Counted from the first letter of the stretch, positions 52,022 through 62,151 are shown. The stretch: 64,000 nt of DNA from Citrifermentans bremense R1 (GCF_000426865.1 NZ_AUGE01000005.1:1-64000), one strand, 5' to 3'. Notes: generated from the letters alone by a model not told the origin. A program made the numbers and translations.

Positions 52022-55000
52022 TCAATCCCAACACTCCGCTACCTTCTGGGGTACCCGTCCGGGGAGCGTCTCCCCTTGCCCTTCAAAGATGTCGCCGGCG
52101 CCGAAGATCTGGTAGTTCACCCTGATGAAGCTGACCCCCATCTTCTCCAAAGCCTCGCGTTCGGCGGGAAAGTGGCTGGGGTAAAAGGTGTGCCTGCCGC
52201 CTGGGAAATCTTTAAGGAATGCGGCAAACCCGCGGGTCCCGGGATAACGCCTGGTGAGGACCGTGTCGCCGATATCGATGTGGAACAGCACGTCGCCGCA
52301 ACTGTCGGGCGACCAGACGAAGGGCCTGCTCACGGGGTAGTTCATGTTGGAGATCACCTGCGAACCGGCCGCGCATTGCAGTTCGAGCCGGGTCCCCTGC
52401 GGCTTCACGCGCGCCTCAGCGTTGGCGTCGGTGGGAAGCCCCTTGATGGTGACCTGGTAGCTCCCCCTTGAGGGGGCGGAGGCAGCGATCTTCGTTTTCG
52501 CTCCTTTGGCCAGGAAGGCATAGAACTCGGTGCTGAAGGGAACCGCGCCCCCCAGTGCGGACCGGGCATAGTAACCGCGTCCGGGGCTCCACCCGAGAAA
52601 CGGATCAACGAACTGGCCGACATAACGCCAGACAGGGCCGTCCTTGCCCAAGAGGTATTGCAGCGTCTGGGCATCGTTTGCCCCCTGCACTTCCTTCAGC
52701 ACTTTCTCTTCCCACTGGGCCTGCAGCTCGCAAGCGGTCTCCATCCTGACGAAGGTCCCGTAAAAGGCGATGGGCCCGGAAACCAGTCGCAAGAAAGTGT
52801 CGTCGCCATCGGGGGCGTTTAGCCTCTGAGCGGCATCGGCGGCAAGGAAAAGAGGCGACTTGCCTTGTTCCGGGGAGTTGGCGAACGCCTCCCGCGCCAT
52901 CTGGAGCGCGAGCGATCTTGATTTTGCGACAGGGGCAACGCGAGCCAACGCATCGAGATATTCCCTGGTCACACCGGCGCCCGGAACCCCGTCCGGACCG
53001 CTACCCTTCCTGGTTGCCAACTTCTGCAGGCGACCGGCTACGCCGTCGGCTGCGGGTGCCGCTGAAGCTGCGACGCCGGCAGCAGGTCCCGCTGCCCTTA
53101 ACAGCTGGAAACGGTACATCTGCATCACCCAGGGGGGAAGATGGCCGGCGCCAGCCAGAGGCTGAAGTTCCGCCAGAGCCCTCCTCATGAAACTGAGGTA
53201 CGGACCTTTGTCACTCGCCATGTTGGCAGCGACATAACGCCACTCCTTGGGCGCCACCAGGCGCTGGTCCCCTTTCGAGAATTCCCAGGCGAACCGCTGC
53301 CATGCGGTGAAACAGGCGGCGCGGTACCTGGCCTCGAATTCCCCCTTCTCCCTGGCCAGTAACCCCGGCTCGGGATGAGCGGCAGCTATCTGAGCAAGCA
53401 TCGAGCGGATCCGCTCGCTTCCTTTGGCCGTCAGCGACGGGGGGATCGCCGGCTCTTGCGGCAGCGGCCGCGACCCGCCCCAAAACTGCTGCAGCGTTAT
53501 CGCCGCCTCGGGGTGCAGACGGTCCACGAACTCCAAAAGCCAGGAAAGGTCGCTTCCCTTCACGAGGTAGGCCTGTTTCAGCAGCAATTGCAGCCACTCC
53601 AGCTCCTTGTTCATCCCTTCGCGATCGGCGCGCCAATTGAGGTAGTCGAGGTAGAGGTTTCCAAAGGCGGGGCCGCCGGCTTGCTGGGGCAGCAATATCA
53701 ACGAGTAGTCGGGGAGCGGCCGTGAGGCCAGCAGCTGCGAGTTCTCCCCCTCGAGCCGAGCCTTCAGCAAATTGCAGCGTCGGCTGAGGTGCATCACGCA
53801 GGTTCCAAAGAGCTGGTCCGGGGTACTGGGGGAAAAACTGGAAACGGTATCGGCAAGGCTGCGGTCGAAAAAAACCAGGAAGCGGTCGCGCAAGCCGCTG
53901 CAAAAGCGGGCTTTAAGCTCCAACTCGATCTCTTTGCTGCGGTTTAGGCCAAACCGCGGGACCCACCACTCCCGGTTCTGCTGCTCGACCTCGGAAATCA
54001 TGCCGCTCAAACGTCCCATTGCCGCCAAGTCAATCGGGACCGTCCCCTGCAGTTCCTGCGTGCGCGACACCAGCTGTGACGCGTCCCGGATCACCCTTAT
54101 GTTCTTCGCAAAGGAATAGCTCAGCATCAGGCACAATGCGAGTCCGGCCAGGCCCCACCCAGTGAGTGCCCAATTAAGCACCACCCGCTGTCGTTTTAAG
54201 GCCTGCGCTCCCGGAGCCCACAGCCCCCGATCGCCAGGGAGGACCTTCTCGAAGAATTCATGCAGGAAAAGCGGATGTGCGGATGGGGAAGGCTCCCCGG
54301 GCGCCAGCGGGGCTTTCGCAGGGTTGGCGCTGCAAAAGTAAATGCCGCGCAGCAGGGGGGTCTCCTGGTAGTGGTTTGCCCCGAATGCGGCCTGAACGAA
54401 GGCGCTCAGCGGGGCGTACAGGCTCCGGATCAGGTCGGGGAGCAGCAGTACTCTCGCGGCGCCGGCTCCCGCTTCACTGTGCTGCAAAAGGATCAGGCGC
54501 AGGCGCCTCAACGCTTCGTCGAGCCCCAGGGAGAAGCGTTCCATGAACAGGGAAAGATCCGTCGACAGTTCCTCCTTCGCCAGCCCCATGGGCTGAATGA
54601 GCCTCGAGGCGGGAAGTGCCACGCAAAACGGCTCCATTCCCTCGATCAAGTCGGATTTGGTGATGAGGAGGTAGACCGGGAAGTTGATGCCGAGCAGACG
54701 GATCATTTCATCGATCCGGGCCCGCAGCGCACGCGCATAGTTCTCCAGTTCCTCTTGCGCCCCCCTTGCCAGTTTGTCCGCGGGGAGGGTCAGGATCACG
54801 CCGTTGAGAGGATCTTCGTGCCGGTATTTCTTCAACAGCCACAGGAGCCGGCGCCACTCTGCATCGTCTCGCTCCGCTGCCGCCGGGACGGCGTATCTCC
54901 CGGCTGTGTCGAGCAGCACCCCCTGGTCGTAGAACACCCAGCGGCAACTGCTGGTCGGCGCAATACCCTGCTCCGTCCCGGGGAATGGTGAGCAAAGTCG

Positions 55001-55414
55001 GGCTTCCTTGAGGGCGGCACTCTTTCCGGATCCCGCCTCGCCAAGGACCAGGAACCAGGGGAGCACGTAGAGCGGGTTTCCCTCCCGGCTCAGGTGCGAC
55101 CGCCGCAAGGTCTCCAGCCCGCCCGCCCAGTGCTGCTGCAGGTCGGCGAGCAGACCCTGCGCCTCCCCTTCCTCGCCTGGTTGCGGAGGGTTCACCGCTG
55201 CAGGCGCCTGCCGCCTGCCCCTCGCCAGGAGCACCCCTTTTTTGATCAGCACCAAAGTCCCCCACAGGGCAAGGGCAAAAAACGGTAAAAAGGCGCCGAT
55301 ACGCCAGGACCAGGTGAGGAGCGGAAACATCACGAACGCGATCACCAGGAACGGGCAAAAGGCGGAGGCGAAAAGGACGTACTTGCAGCAGATGAGGATG
55401 GTCTCTTTCTTCAA
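52022..55414 (-). CDS. tssM: T6SS membrane complex protein TssM (IcmF)
   Basis: A 1130-residue protein. Two N-terminal membrane segments (about 5-30 and 36-57) precede a cytoplasmic domain with a Walker A motif GEAGSGKS (125-132). A third segment around 410-430 precedes the large periplasmic domain. The C-terminal TssJ-contact region ends with FEGQGETLPGRVPQKVAECWD. Together with TssJ and TssL it forms the envelope channel. The start is TTG 55414 preceded by AGGAGG. ATP use by TssM is not universal, but the site looks intact. Confidence 0.95.
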   Translation of the reverse strand: MKKETILICCKYVLFASAFCPFLVIAFVMFPLLTWSWRIGAFLPFFALALWGTLVLIKKGVLLARGRRQAPAAVNPPQPGEEGEAQGLLADLQQHWAGGLETLRRSHLSREGNPLYVLPWFLVLGEAGSGKSAALKEARLCSPFPGTEQGIAPTSSCRWVFYDQGVLLDTAGRYAVPAAAERDDAEWRRLLWLLKKYRHEDPLNGVILTLPADKLARGAQEELENYARALRARIDEMIRLLGINFPVYLLITKSDLIEGMEPFCVALPASRLIQPMGLAKEELSTDLSLFMERFSLGLDEALRRLRLILLQHSEAGAGAARVLLLPDLIRSLYAPLSAFVQAAFGANHYQETPLLRGIYFCSANPAKAPLAPGEPSPSAHPLFLHEFFEKVLPGDRGLWAPGAQALKRQRVVLNWALTGWGLAGLALCLMLSYSFAKNIRVIRDASQLVSRTQELQGTVPIDLAAMGRLSGMISEVEQQNREWWVPRFGLNRSKEIELELKARFCSGLRDRFLVFFDRSLADTVSSFSPSTPDQLFGTCVMHLSRRCNLLKARLEGENSQLLASRPLPDYSLILLPQQAGGPAFGNLYLDYLNWRADREGMNKELEWLQLLLKQAYLVKGSDLSWLLEFVDRLHPEAAITLQQFWGGSRPLPQEPAIPPSLTAKGSERIRSMLAQIAAAHPEPGLLAREKGEFEARYRAACFTAWQRFAWEFSKGDQRLVAPKEWRYVAANMASDKGPYLSFMRRALAELQPLAGAGHLPPWVMQMYRFQLLRAAGPAAGVAASAAPAADGVAGRLQKLATRKGSGPDGVPGAGVTREYLDALARVAPVAKSRSLALQMAREAFANSPEQGKSPLFLAADAAQRLNAPDGDDTFLRLVSGPIAFYGTFVRMETACELQAQWEEKVLKEVQGANDAQTLQYLLGKDGPVWRYVGQFVDPFLGWSPGRGYYARSALGGAVPFSTEFYAFLAKGAKTKIAASAPSRGSYQVTIKGLPTDANAEARVKPQGTRLELQCAAGSQVISNMNYPVSRPFVWSPDSCGDVLFHIDIGDTVLTRRYPGTRGFAAFLKDFPGGRHTFYPSHFPAEREALEKMGVSFIRVNYQIFGAGDIFEGQGETLPGRVPQKVAECWD

Positions 55415-55429
55415 GATGCACCTCCTCTC

Positions 55430-56089
55430 CTAGAGGACCGGAAGTACCAGGCCGTTTAACAGGTAGCGGTAAATGAGAAACAGCACCACGAACAGGATGA
55501 TGGGTGCTGCGATCAGCATCGCAGTCAGCGGGGAAATTCGAGAGGAAGCCTTTAGGGCCGCACTCTCACGGCCGGGCGCACGGGCACCCGGGAAAAGCTC
55601 CTCCTGCTCCAGCGACGGGATGCCGGCCGGGGTCCCGAGCAGCAACTTCAGGTTCTCTTGTTTCAGATGTTCCAGCTTGGCCTCGTCTCCTGGCCCGATA
55701 TAGCGCCCCTTGAAACCAAGGGCGAGACAGAGGTAGTAGACTTCCCGCACCTCGCCCCGCGCCCCCAGCGCCTGCAGCCGGTCGAAGAGCTCCACCCCCG
55801 CCTCGGTGGTGCGGTAATAAAGCCGCTGCAGTTGCTCCCGCTGCCAGAGCTGCTTGTCCCTCCAGTCGGAACCTAAGAGCGTCTCGTCGACCCAGGAGCA
55901 GACCGCAAAGCGGGCCAGGTCGAACTCGTCGCTCGGGACCGGTTCCTTGCCGCAGGCCTGCTCAGCCTGCAGCAGCAACTGCGCAATATCCCCCTTCACC
56001 TCCTGATAGCTGCGGGACGTGTCGCGGCAATCGGCACGGAAGTCGACCACGAAAGCTATGAGCGGCATGAAAGAGTCGATCAATCGCAT
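55430..56089 (-). CDS. tssL: T6SS membrane complex protein TssL (DotU)
   Basis: The 219-residue protein has the cytoplasmic DotU domain (RFAVCSWVDETLLGSDWRDKQLW, LYYRTTEAGVELFDRL, LCLALGFKGRYI) and one C-terminal membrane anchor (about 192-216). There is no OmpA-like peptidoglycan-binding extension, so anchoring to the cell wall must come from another protein. Located between tssK and tssM. Confidence 0.94.
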   Translation of the reverse strand: MRLIDSFMPLIAFVVDFRADCRDTSRSYQEVKGDIAQLLLQAEQACGKEPVPSDEFDLARFAVCSWVDETLLGSDWRDKQLWQREQLQRLYYRTTEAGVELFDRLQALGARGEVREVYYLCLALGFKGRYIGPGDEAKLEHLKQENLKLLLGTPAGIPSLEQEELFPGARAPGRESAALKASSRISPLTAMLIAAPIILFVVLFLIYRYLLNGLVLPVL

Positions 56090-56110
56090 GGCGCACCCTC
56101 CGGGGGTCCC

Positions 56111-57505
56111 CTAGGACCTGGCAACGATCATGACCTGCACTTCTAGGTCAGCGGGAGCCTGGTCCCAGCTGAGCGCGATGTTATTCCACTTCTGCACCAG
56201 CTCCCACTGATCGCAGCGGCTATCTATGCTGAAAAAGAGGGAGGTGGAGCGGTGCGGCAGTTCGCGGGGGGGATCGGGAATATGCTCCAGGGCGATCCCC
56301 GGGAGCGCCTGGGAGATCAGCAGCGGCAGCCGTTCGCGTGCGGTCAGCTTCGCTGCGGTCGCGACCGAAGCCAGGACCAGTTTCGGATCCTCGTTCGTAT
56401 TCAGCACCAGGTAAAACCTGCTGTGACCCTGGAAGTGCGCTGGCTTGAGATCGGAGGCGAACCAGGTCCCGTCGAAGGCGAGGGTCAGGGCGTATTCCGG
56501 CCCCGCAGTCACCTCGTTTAGCAGCTGGACGATGAGATCACGGGCCAGCCGAAAGCTCCACGCCAGCTCTTGGTGCCGGTACTGCGGCATGAGCCTTCCC
56601 CCGTCGGCTAGGGACTCACCGAAGGCACCGATGCTCTCCGAGAAGCAGGTGAGTTCCGCGGCGAGCTCCCCCAAAAGCCCGTAAACCTGCCAAGGGTGAA
56701 CCTCAACCGCCTCGATCCAGTGGCTAAGGCTCGCGAGGTGCCGGCTCACGGTCCTGAGGGCTAGGAGGAAGACCAGATCCTTGGAACCGAACTCAGCCGC
56801 CTGAATGCCGCGTTCCTTCTTGTATCCCTCCAGCCAGCGGCAGCGGGAGGCCAGCTGTTCCCGGATTTCCTGGAGCAGATCGAGGAGCGCGGATGAGCCG
56901 GCCAGGGTGATGCAGGGGGGGATAAAGTCACGGGAAAGGACGGCAGTTTCGCCGCGCAGCGCGAGCCGGGCGACAGGGATGAGCAGGTAATCCCCCAACG
57001 ACTCCAACTCGCTCTCCCAGAAAAGCTGCAGGGCCAAGGCCATCTGCCGCACCTCCGCCTGAGCCCCCCCGGCGTGGAGATCGGCACGGGGGGTGGCGTC
57101 GGAGTCGGCAACGAACCGCGTAGCTACCTTGAAGAGGGGGGCGCCAGGTAGCAAGGTGGTGACGTTCTGGCCGGCGGGACTCCATTTCTTCAGGCCAAGG
57201 TAGACGGTGCAGGCATCCCTTCCCGCCACAGCCTCTTCCAGGACCGGCCTGGACTCGACCCGCGCGTTCTCAGGGACGACGGCATAGGTGCCATCGGGAA
57301 AAAGGAAGGCGCCGGAGATTTCGAGGCTAGGTATCCCGCCGGCCGTGCACCTGATCTCCATCCGATGCACGCCCCAAAAGTCCGGCATGAGGCACAACTG
57401 GTACGGAGCCAGTTGCGACTGCAACGAGCGCTCTGACAGCTGGAAATGCTGGGGCTGCAGAAACAGCCCCTGGTGCCAGAATATAGGCCTCTCGATTGGC
57501 GTCAT
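56111..57505 (-). CDS. tssK: T6SS baseplate-membrane adaptor TssK
   Basis: The 464-residue protein starts MTPIERPIFWHQGLFLQPQHFQ, the invariant TssK N-terminus, and includes ALRTVSRHLASLSHWIEAVEVHPWQVYGLLGELA and LPLLISQALPGIALEHIPDPP. It links the baseplate to TssL/TssM. ATG 57505 overlaps tssJ by four bases (ATGA), so they are coupled. A longer frame upstream is a tssJ shadow. Confidence 0.95.
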   Translation of the reverse strand: MTPIERPIFWHQGLFLQPQHFQLSERSLQSQLAPYQLCLMPDFWGVHRMEIRCTAGGIPSLEISGAFLFPDGTYAVVPENARVESRPVLEEAVAGRDACTVYLGLKKWSPAGQNVTTLLPGAPLFKVATRFVADSDATPRADLHAGGAQAEVRQMALALQLFWESELESLGDYLLIPVARLALRGETAVLSRDFIPPCITLAGSSALLDLLQEIREQLASRCRWLEGYKKERGIQAAEFGSKDLVFLLALRTVSRHLASLSHWIEAVEVHPWQVYGLLGELAAELTCFSESIGAFGESLADGGRLMPQYRHQELAWSFRLARDLIVQLLNEVTAGPEYALTLAFDGTWFASDLKPAHFQGHSRFYLVLNTNEDPKLVLASVATAAKLTARERLPLLISQALPGIALEHIPDPPRELPHRSTSLFFSIDSRCDQWELVQKWNNIALSWDQAPADLEVQVMIVARS

Positions 57506-57990
57506 TTCACCCTCACCTGTCTTATTTCCTGTGCCCCCAGTTCGATACGGAGCACGCTCTCCCTCTGGTCCTCGGGAATTGTCGCGAGCGCGGTCATCTT
57601 CTTTTTGCCTGTGCTGTAGTAGCCGGTAGCTATTCCAAGGTACCGTGCACCGTTTCCCCTCTCGGCAATCTCTTTCAGTTCCTGCCCAGGCTGCACCACC
57701 ACCTGCCGTACGTGCACCACCGTCCCGTCGAACCTGCCGCATTCAAGAAGTTTCGGCATCCCCTCGGTTCCCTGGGCCAGCCGCGTGAAGCTCTCGGCAT
57801 CGCTTAACTGGTAGAGGCAAAGCACGAGCGCATGGGAGTTTTTCTCGTAGCGGTTCAGTTGAGGGTCCGCCGCAATTTCGAACAGGACCGAGTCCTTCGA
57901 ATCATTTCCCCGCGCGCCGGCCGTTCCGCCGCCGGTCGAGCAACCGACACCAATTAAAGCCAGCAGCACCGCAACAAGCATTCTTTTCAT
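57502..57990 (-). CDS. tssJ: T6SS outer-membrane lipoprotein TssJ
   Basis: The 162-residue lipoprotein has a signal peptide with lipobox LIGVGC (Cys17) and a beta-sandwich domain typical of TssJ (LVLCLYQLSDAESFTRLAQGTEGMPKLLECGRF, then LATIPEDQRESVLRIELG). It anchors TssM at the outer membrane. ATG 57990 follows GGAG by 5 bases. It is the first gene of the T6SS operon. Confidence 0.93.
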   Translation of the reverse strand: MKRMLVAVLLALIGVGCSTGGGTAGARGNDSKDSVLFEIAADPQLNRYEKNSHALVLCLYQLSDAESFTRLAQGTEGMPKLLECGRFDGTVVHVRQVVVQPGQELKEIAERGNGARYLGIATGYYSTGKKKMTALATIPEDQRESVLRIELGAQEIRQVRVK

Positions 57991-58265
57991 GATCACTCCA
58001 TCAGCCGTTTCCCAATGGGAACAGGCCCCCTACCCAAAGAGGAATAAACGTTGTGTTTCCGGTAGCTTGAAAGACGACCGCAGTTACACCCCCGACGACA
58101 GACAAGATTAACATAGTTTTATTAAGTGCAAACTTCGCGGAGATAAATTTTATTTTGGGCGGAAGGAATCGGGACGGACAGATTCTGCTGCCTCAACGCG
58201 CCCTAATTGTGATATAAACGGTGCTGTCTCAAAACCCACATGAGAAGGCAATCGGGAGGTATCAA

Positions 58266-58463
58266 ATGTTTGGATTCGGCATGCCGGAGCTCATCGTCAT
58301 TCTGGTCATCCTGCTGGTGGTTTTCGGCCCCGGCAAACTCCCGCAGTTGGGGGCATCGTTGGGAGGGGCAATCAGGAACTTCAAGAAGGCTCAAAATGAA
58401 GACGGCAAGGTGATAAACCCGCCGGACGAAGGGAAGCAGGACCAGGCCAGAAAGGAGCAGTAA
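58266..58463 (+). CDS. tatA: twin-arginine translocase subunit TatA/E
   Basis: A 65-residue protein with [42 protein letters not shown]: one transmembrane helix, the FGPGKLP hinge and an amphipathic helix, the standard TatA plan. It forms the Tat protein-translocation pore for folded redox proteins. GGGAGG precedes ATG 58266. Adjacent mobB supplies molybdopterin cofactor for typical Tat substrates. Confidence 0.93.
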   Translation: MFGFGMPELIVILVILLVVFGPGKLPQLGASLGGAIRNFKKAQNEDGKVINPPDEGKQDQARKEQ

Positions 58464-58516
58464 GCGCCTTTACGGACGGCCAAGGGAATACGGGCGCAGC
58501 CCATGGAGGAGTGTTG

Positions 58517-59017
58517 ATGGTAAAGGCAGTTTCATTCGTCGCAAAATCGGGGACGGGCAAGACCACTTTGCTCGAAAAGGTAATCGTGTCCCTTAAGGCC
58601 CGCGGCTACAAGGTCGGCGTCATCAAGCACGATGCGCACCGCTTCGACATCGACCACCCCGGCAAGGACAGCCACCGCCTCACCGCGGCAGGCGCCGACA
58701 CCATGCTGATTTCGTCGCCGGAGAAACTGGCGCTGGTGAAGAGACACCGGGAGGCTCCTGCCATAGAGGAACTGATCGAGACCTATTTCTCCGATGTGGA
58801 CATCGTCCTTACCGAGGGATTCAAGAAGAGCGGCATGCCGAAGATAGAGGTGAACCGCCTGGAACGGAGCGCTACGCTGCTTTGCCGCGGCGAGGTAACG
58901 GACCCGACGCTGATCGCCGTTGCCAGCGACGCTCCGCTGGAACTCGACGTGCCGGTGCTGGGCTTGAACGACCCGGAGGCCGTTGCCGATTTCATCGAGA
59001 AGACTTTTCTGCAGTAA
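58517..59017 (+). CDS. mobB: molybdopterin-guanine dinucleotide biosynthesis protein B
   Basis: The 166-residue P-loop protein has VAKSGTGKTTLLEKV (about 8-22), GVIKHDAHRFDIDHPGKDSHRL (about 37-58) and VLTEGFKKSGMPKIEV (about 98-113), the MobB signature. It helps attach GMP to molybdopterin. ATG 58517 follows GGAGG by 7 bases, so GTG and TTG codons just before were not used. Cofactors would serve molybdoenzymes that may be Tat exported. Confidence 0.94.
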   Translation: MVKAVSFVAKSGTGKTTLLEKVIVSLKARGYKVGVIKHDAHRFDIDHPGKDSHRLTAAGADTMLISSPEKLALVKRHREAPAIEELIETYFSDVDIVLTEGFKKSGMPKIEVNRLERSATLLCRGEVTDPTLIAVASDAPLELDVPVLGLNDPEAVADFIEKTFLQ

Positions 59018-59067
59018 AAGTTGCAGTTGGAAGGGGTTGCCGCGCCGCAGCCTAGACCAGCGAAGGG

Positions 59068-59111
59068 CAATAAAAAACCCGGCAAGCCAAAAGGCGCCGG
59101 GTTTTTTATTG
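59068..59111. terminator. bidirectional terminator between mobB and the hybrid kinase gene
   Basis: CAATAAAAAACCCGGC (59068-59083) pairs perfectly with GCCGGGTTTTTTATTG (59096-59111). Both strands carry T-runs, and the neighbouring genes converge. Confidence 0.9.
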
Positions 59112-59201
59112 CTGGCTCTGAAGTCCGCTGCAAGATCCGCTACAGGTCCGCTATCGGCCTCCTCACCCGAAGACAATTATCTTCTGTGACATCCGGGCTG
59201 T

Positions 59202-62045
59202 TCACCGTCTGCAGGCGAACCCCTTTACCTTTTCGATGCACTCCTTGAAGTTGATCGGCTTGGAGATGTAGTCGTCCATGCCGGCGTCGAGGCAGCGCCG
59301 CTGGTCTTCTTTCATGGCATGAGCCGTCATGGCTATGATGGGAATCCGCCCCCCCTGCTCCTGTTCCCGGATGGCGCGAGTGGCCTGAAAGCCATCCATA
59401 CGCGGCATCTGCACATCCATCAGTATCAGGTCGTACTCCCCTTGCCGCCACATCTCAACGACCTTTGAGCCGTCCTCGGCGAAATCCACCGAGAACTGCA
59501 GCCTCTGCAGCATCGTTGCCAGCACCTGCCTGATAGTGGCGTCGTCTTCTGCAATCAGCAGGCGCAACCCGGCGAGCTCCTGTCCGCCGGGATCGGGTGC
59601 GACGCTCTCGCTCACGGCTACCTCGGCAGGCTGTTCGTCAGGGTGCGGGACGACCAGGCGCGCAGTGAAGGTGAAGGTGCTTCCCACCCCCTCCCCGCTT
59701 TCGAAACCGATCTCCCCCCCCATCCGCTGAACGATCTCCTTGCTGATGGCAAGGCCAAGGCCGGTCCCCCCGTAGTTGCGGGTATTGGAATCGTCGATCT
59801 GGCTGAAGGCCTGGAAGAGCAGGTGCCTCTTGTCCTGCGGAATCCCTATGCCCGTGTCGCTCACACGGAAGCGCAGCAGCAACTCTCCCTCAGGCGTTTT
59901 TTCCGCCACCTCGACCTGCACCGTTACCCGCCCCCGCTCCGTGAACTTCACGGCGTTGCCGACCAGGTTGGTCAGTACCTGGCGCAGCCTGACCTGGTCG
60001 CCGGCCACATGCGCCGGCAGGTCCTGCGCGAGGTCGAGCTCCAGCTCGAGCCCCTTGCGCTTCGCCTCGGGAGCGGCGATATCTACCGCCTCAGCTACGC
60101 AACTCTTGAGGGAAAAAGGCTTTAAATCCAGCGAATACTTCCCGGCTTCCACCTTGGAGAGATCGAGGATGTCGTTCAGTATCTGCAACAGCGATCGCCC
60201 CGAGCGGTAGGCGGTCCGGATGTAATCGCTTCGCTCCAGATCGGAAGGGGATTGCAGTGCCAGGTCCAGCATCCCCAGCACCCCCGTCATAGGGGTTCTC
60301 AGCTCATGGCTCATATTGGCAAGGAACTGGCTCTTGGTCCTGCTGGCCGCTTCTGCCGCCTGTTTGGCCTGCTGCAGATTCTCCTCGGTGGTTTTCCGCT
60401 CCATTGCTATGGAAACCTGATCCGCCACCGCCTTCATGAGCGAAAGGTCGTCCTCGCTGAAGGTTTTCCTGGTCCTGGTCCCGAAGGAGAGAGTCCCGAG
60501 CACCCGGCCGTGCGACATGAGAGGATGACAGGCATAGGCCGTGATGCCGAGCGATTTCACCAGTTCCGTACGTGGATCTGGCACCTCCGGAATGTTCTCG
60601 GCCACTATGCGGCAAGCATCCCTGGCAGCACAGCCACAGACCGCCACCCCGTACTCTAGGTACCGCAGGGACTCCGCGCATTCGGCGCTTATGCCGGCGC
60701 AGGCATTCAGGCGCAGACATCCCGCCTGCTCATCTACCAGGAAGTTGAAATAGGCATCGCAGGAAACATAGGACATCACCTTCTGGCACAACTCATCGAC
60801 CAGTTGCTGCGGCGCGTCGCTTTCCAAGAGCCTGCTCGCGTTGGAGGCCAGCAGGTCCAGGCGCAGGTTCCCTCTTTGCAGGGCGGCTTCACTTTCCCGG
60901 CGCTCGGTGATGTCAACCGCCATGCAGACCACGAAACGCCGGCCATCCTGCAGGGTTCCCGGTGAAGATGCGCTGATGTTCCAATAACGAGAGCGCCCGT
61001 CACGGGTGAGAATCGACATCTCCCACCGAAAGCTCTGCCTGTTGCCGGCACAAAGTTCACTTACGGCCGTGCGTACGGCATCACAGTCCGCGGCAGAAAC
61101 CGCCCGGTCGAGCCAGGCCTTCAGGGTCGGGATATCTTCCACAGCGTACCCGGTGAGTTCAGTCCAGGAACCGCTCACCTGTAACACCTCGCCATCCTCG
61201 GCATGCATGATGACAGGGATGGGCGCGTCTGCTATGGATCTGCGGAACTGCTCCCTGCTGAGCTCGAGGCTGCGAAACAACAGGGCAGCGGGATCCTCAA
61301 TCCCCGTCACCACGATGGCCCGGTATACCAGGAAGGCGGAAAGAAGGAGAAAGAGATGCCCCAAGAGGTTTGCCGAACCATAAACGCTAACGTACTTGGT
61401 GAAGGCCACATCGGCCGCGGCCGCCGCCGTCAGCGACCAGATGAGCGCCCGCAGGACACGGGTATCGAAGGCCTCCTTCTTGGCAAGCAGCAGCATGGTG
61501 GCAGCTGCCAGGACGGCGATAATAACGTATTCGCTGTACACCTTGAACGGCGTCAACCCTGATCCTTCTACGAAGCAGTCAGGGAAGTTGCCCGAGAATA
61601 CGGCGCTGACCAGCAAGGCGGTGATGCAGGCGAATGCAGTCAGCGTAACCGCCACCTTAAGCCTGCGGACGATGAACACAGGGGCTATGAGGAAGGAGAG
61701 GCTGAAGACGTATCGCGAAGCTATCCAGAACTGGGTGGGGAGATTGGCGTCATACCCGGGGAATATCGACAACCCCTTGTAGGCCAGTGTGTGCAAAAGC
61801 TCAAAGGTACCGGAAGAGAGAAAGGAGATGGCGAGAAACAAGAAGTAGTGATTATCCAGCTGCCTGCGTGAGTTCCATGCCACCACGAAAGAACCGAGCA
61901 GTACCAGGATGCAGAAGATTTCCACCAGGGCATGAAACAAGAGGTAAGAGCTGAGGCTGCTTACATAGAGTCCGCATACGGCAAAAGTAAATACGATGAA
62001 AGGAATTGCGGCGTCTCCGTCAGCTAGATCTGTCTTTGTTGCCAT
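59202..62045 (-). CDS. MASE3-type hybrid sensor histidine kinase
   Basis: A 947-residue protein. It has an N-terminal MASE3-like seven-span membrane domain (about 10-255; FLAISFLSSGTFELLHTLAYKGL) and a PAS domain (about 280-400). A GAF domain (about 420-560) follows, including a cysteine pair CGCAARDAC. Next come a HisKA box with SHELRTPM (phospho-His about 590), a HATPase with NLVGNAVKFTERG and GTGLGLAISK, and a receiver domain with DVQMPRMDG. The phosphorelay partners are unknown. The ATG at 62045 has GAGGAG in front; an upstream start gives an unsupported extension. Confidence 0.93.
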   Translation of the reverse strand: MATKTDLADGDAAIPFIVFTFAVCGLYVSSLSSYLLFHALVEIFCILVLLGSFVVAWNSRRQLDNHYFLFLAISFLSSGTFELLHTLAYKGLSIFPGYDANLPTQFWIASRYVFSLSFLIAPVFIVRRLKVAVTLTAFACITALLVSAVFSGNFPDCFVEGSGLTPFKVYSEYVIIAVLAAATMLLLAKKEAFDTRVLRALIWSLTAAAAADVAFTKYVSVYGSANLLGHLFLLLSAFLVYRAIVVTGIEDPAALLFRSLELSREQFRRSIADAPIPVIMHAEDGEVLQVSGSWTELTGYAVEDIPTLKAWLDRAVSAADCDAVRTAVSELCAGNRQSFRWEMSILTRDGRSRYWNISASSPGTLQDGRRFVVCMAVDITERRESEAALQRGNLRLDLLASNASRLLESDAPQQLVDELCQKVMSYVSCDAYFNFLVDEQAGCLRLNACAGISAECAESLRYLEYGVAVCGCAARDACRIVAENIPEVPDPRTELVKSLGITAYACHPLMSHGRVLGTLSFGTRTRKTFSEDDLSLMKAVADQVSIAMERKTTEENLQQAKQAAEAASRTKSQFLANMSHELRTPMTGVLGMLDLALQSPSDLERSDYIRTAYRSGRSLLQILNDILDLSKVEAGKYSLDLKPFSLKSCVAEAVDIAAPEAKRKGLELELDLAQDLPAHVAGDQVRLRQVLTNLVGNAVKFTERGRVTVQVEVAEKTPEGELLLRFRVSDTGIGIPQDKRHLLFQAFSQIDDSNTRNYGGTGLGLAISKEIVQRMGGEIGFESGEGVGSTFTFTARLVVPHPDEQPAEVAVSESVAPDPGGQELAGLRLLIAEDDATIRQVLATMLQRLQFSVDFAEDGSKVVEMWRQGEYDLILMDVQMPRMDGFQATRAIREQEQGGRIPIIAMTAHAMKEDQRRCLDAGMDDYISKPINFKECIEKVKGFACRR

Positions 62046-62151
62046 GCCACTCCTCGTATTCCAAGTCGCTCGGCCAGAATTCCTCAGCAGGTTAAGACAA
62101 GTAAAGCCGAAAGTCAAAGAAATCAAGGAGGCCGCAAAGGGGGACAGCCGC

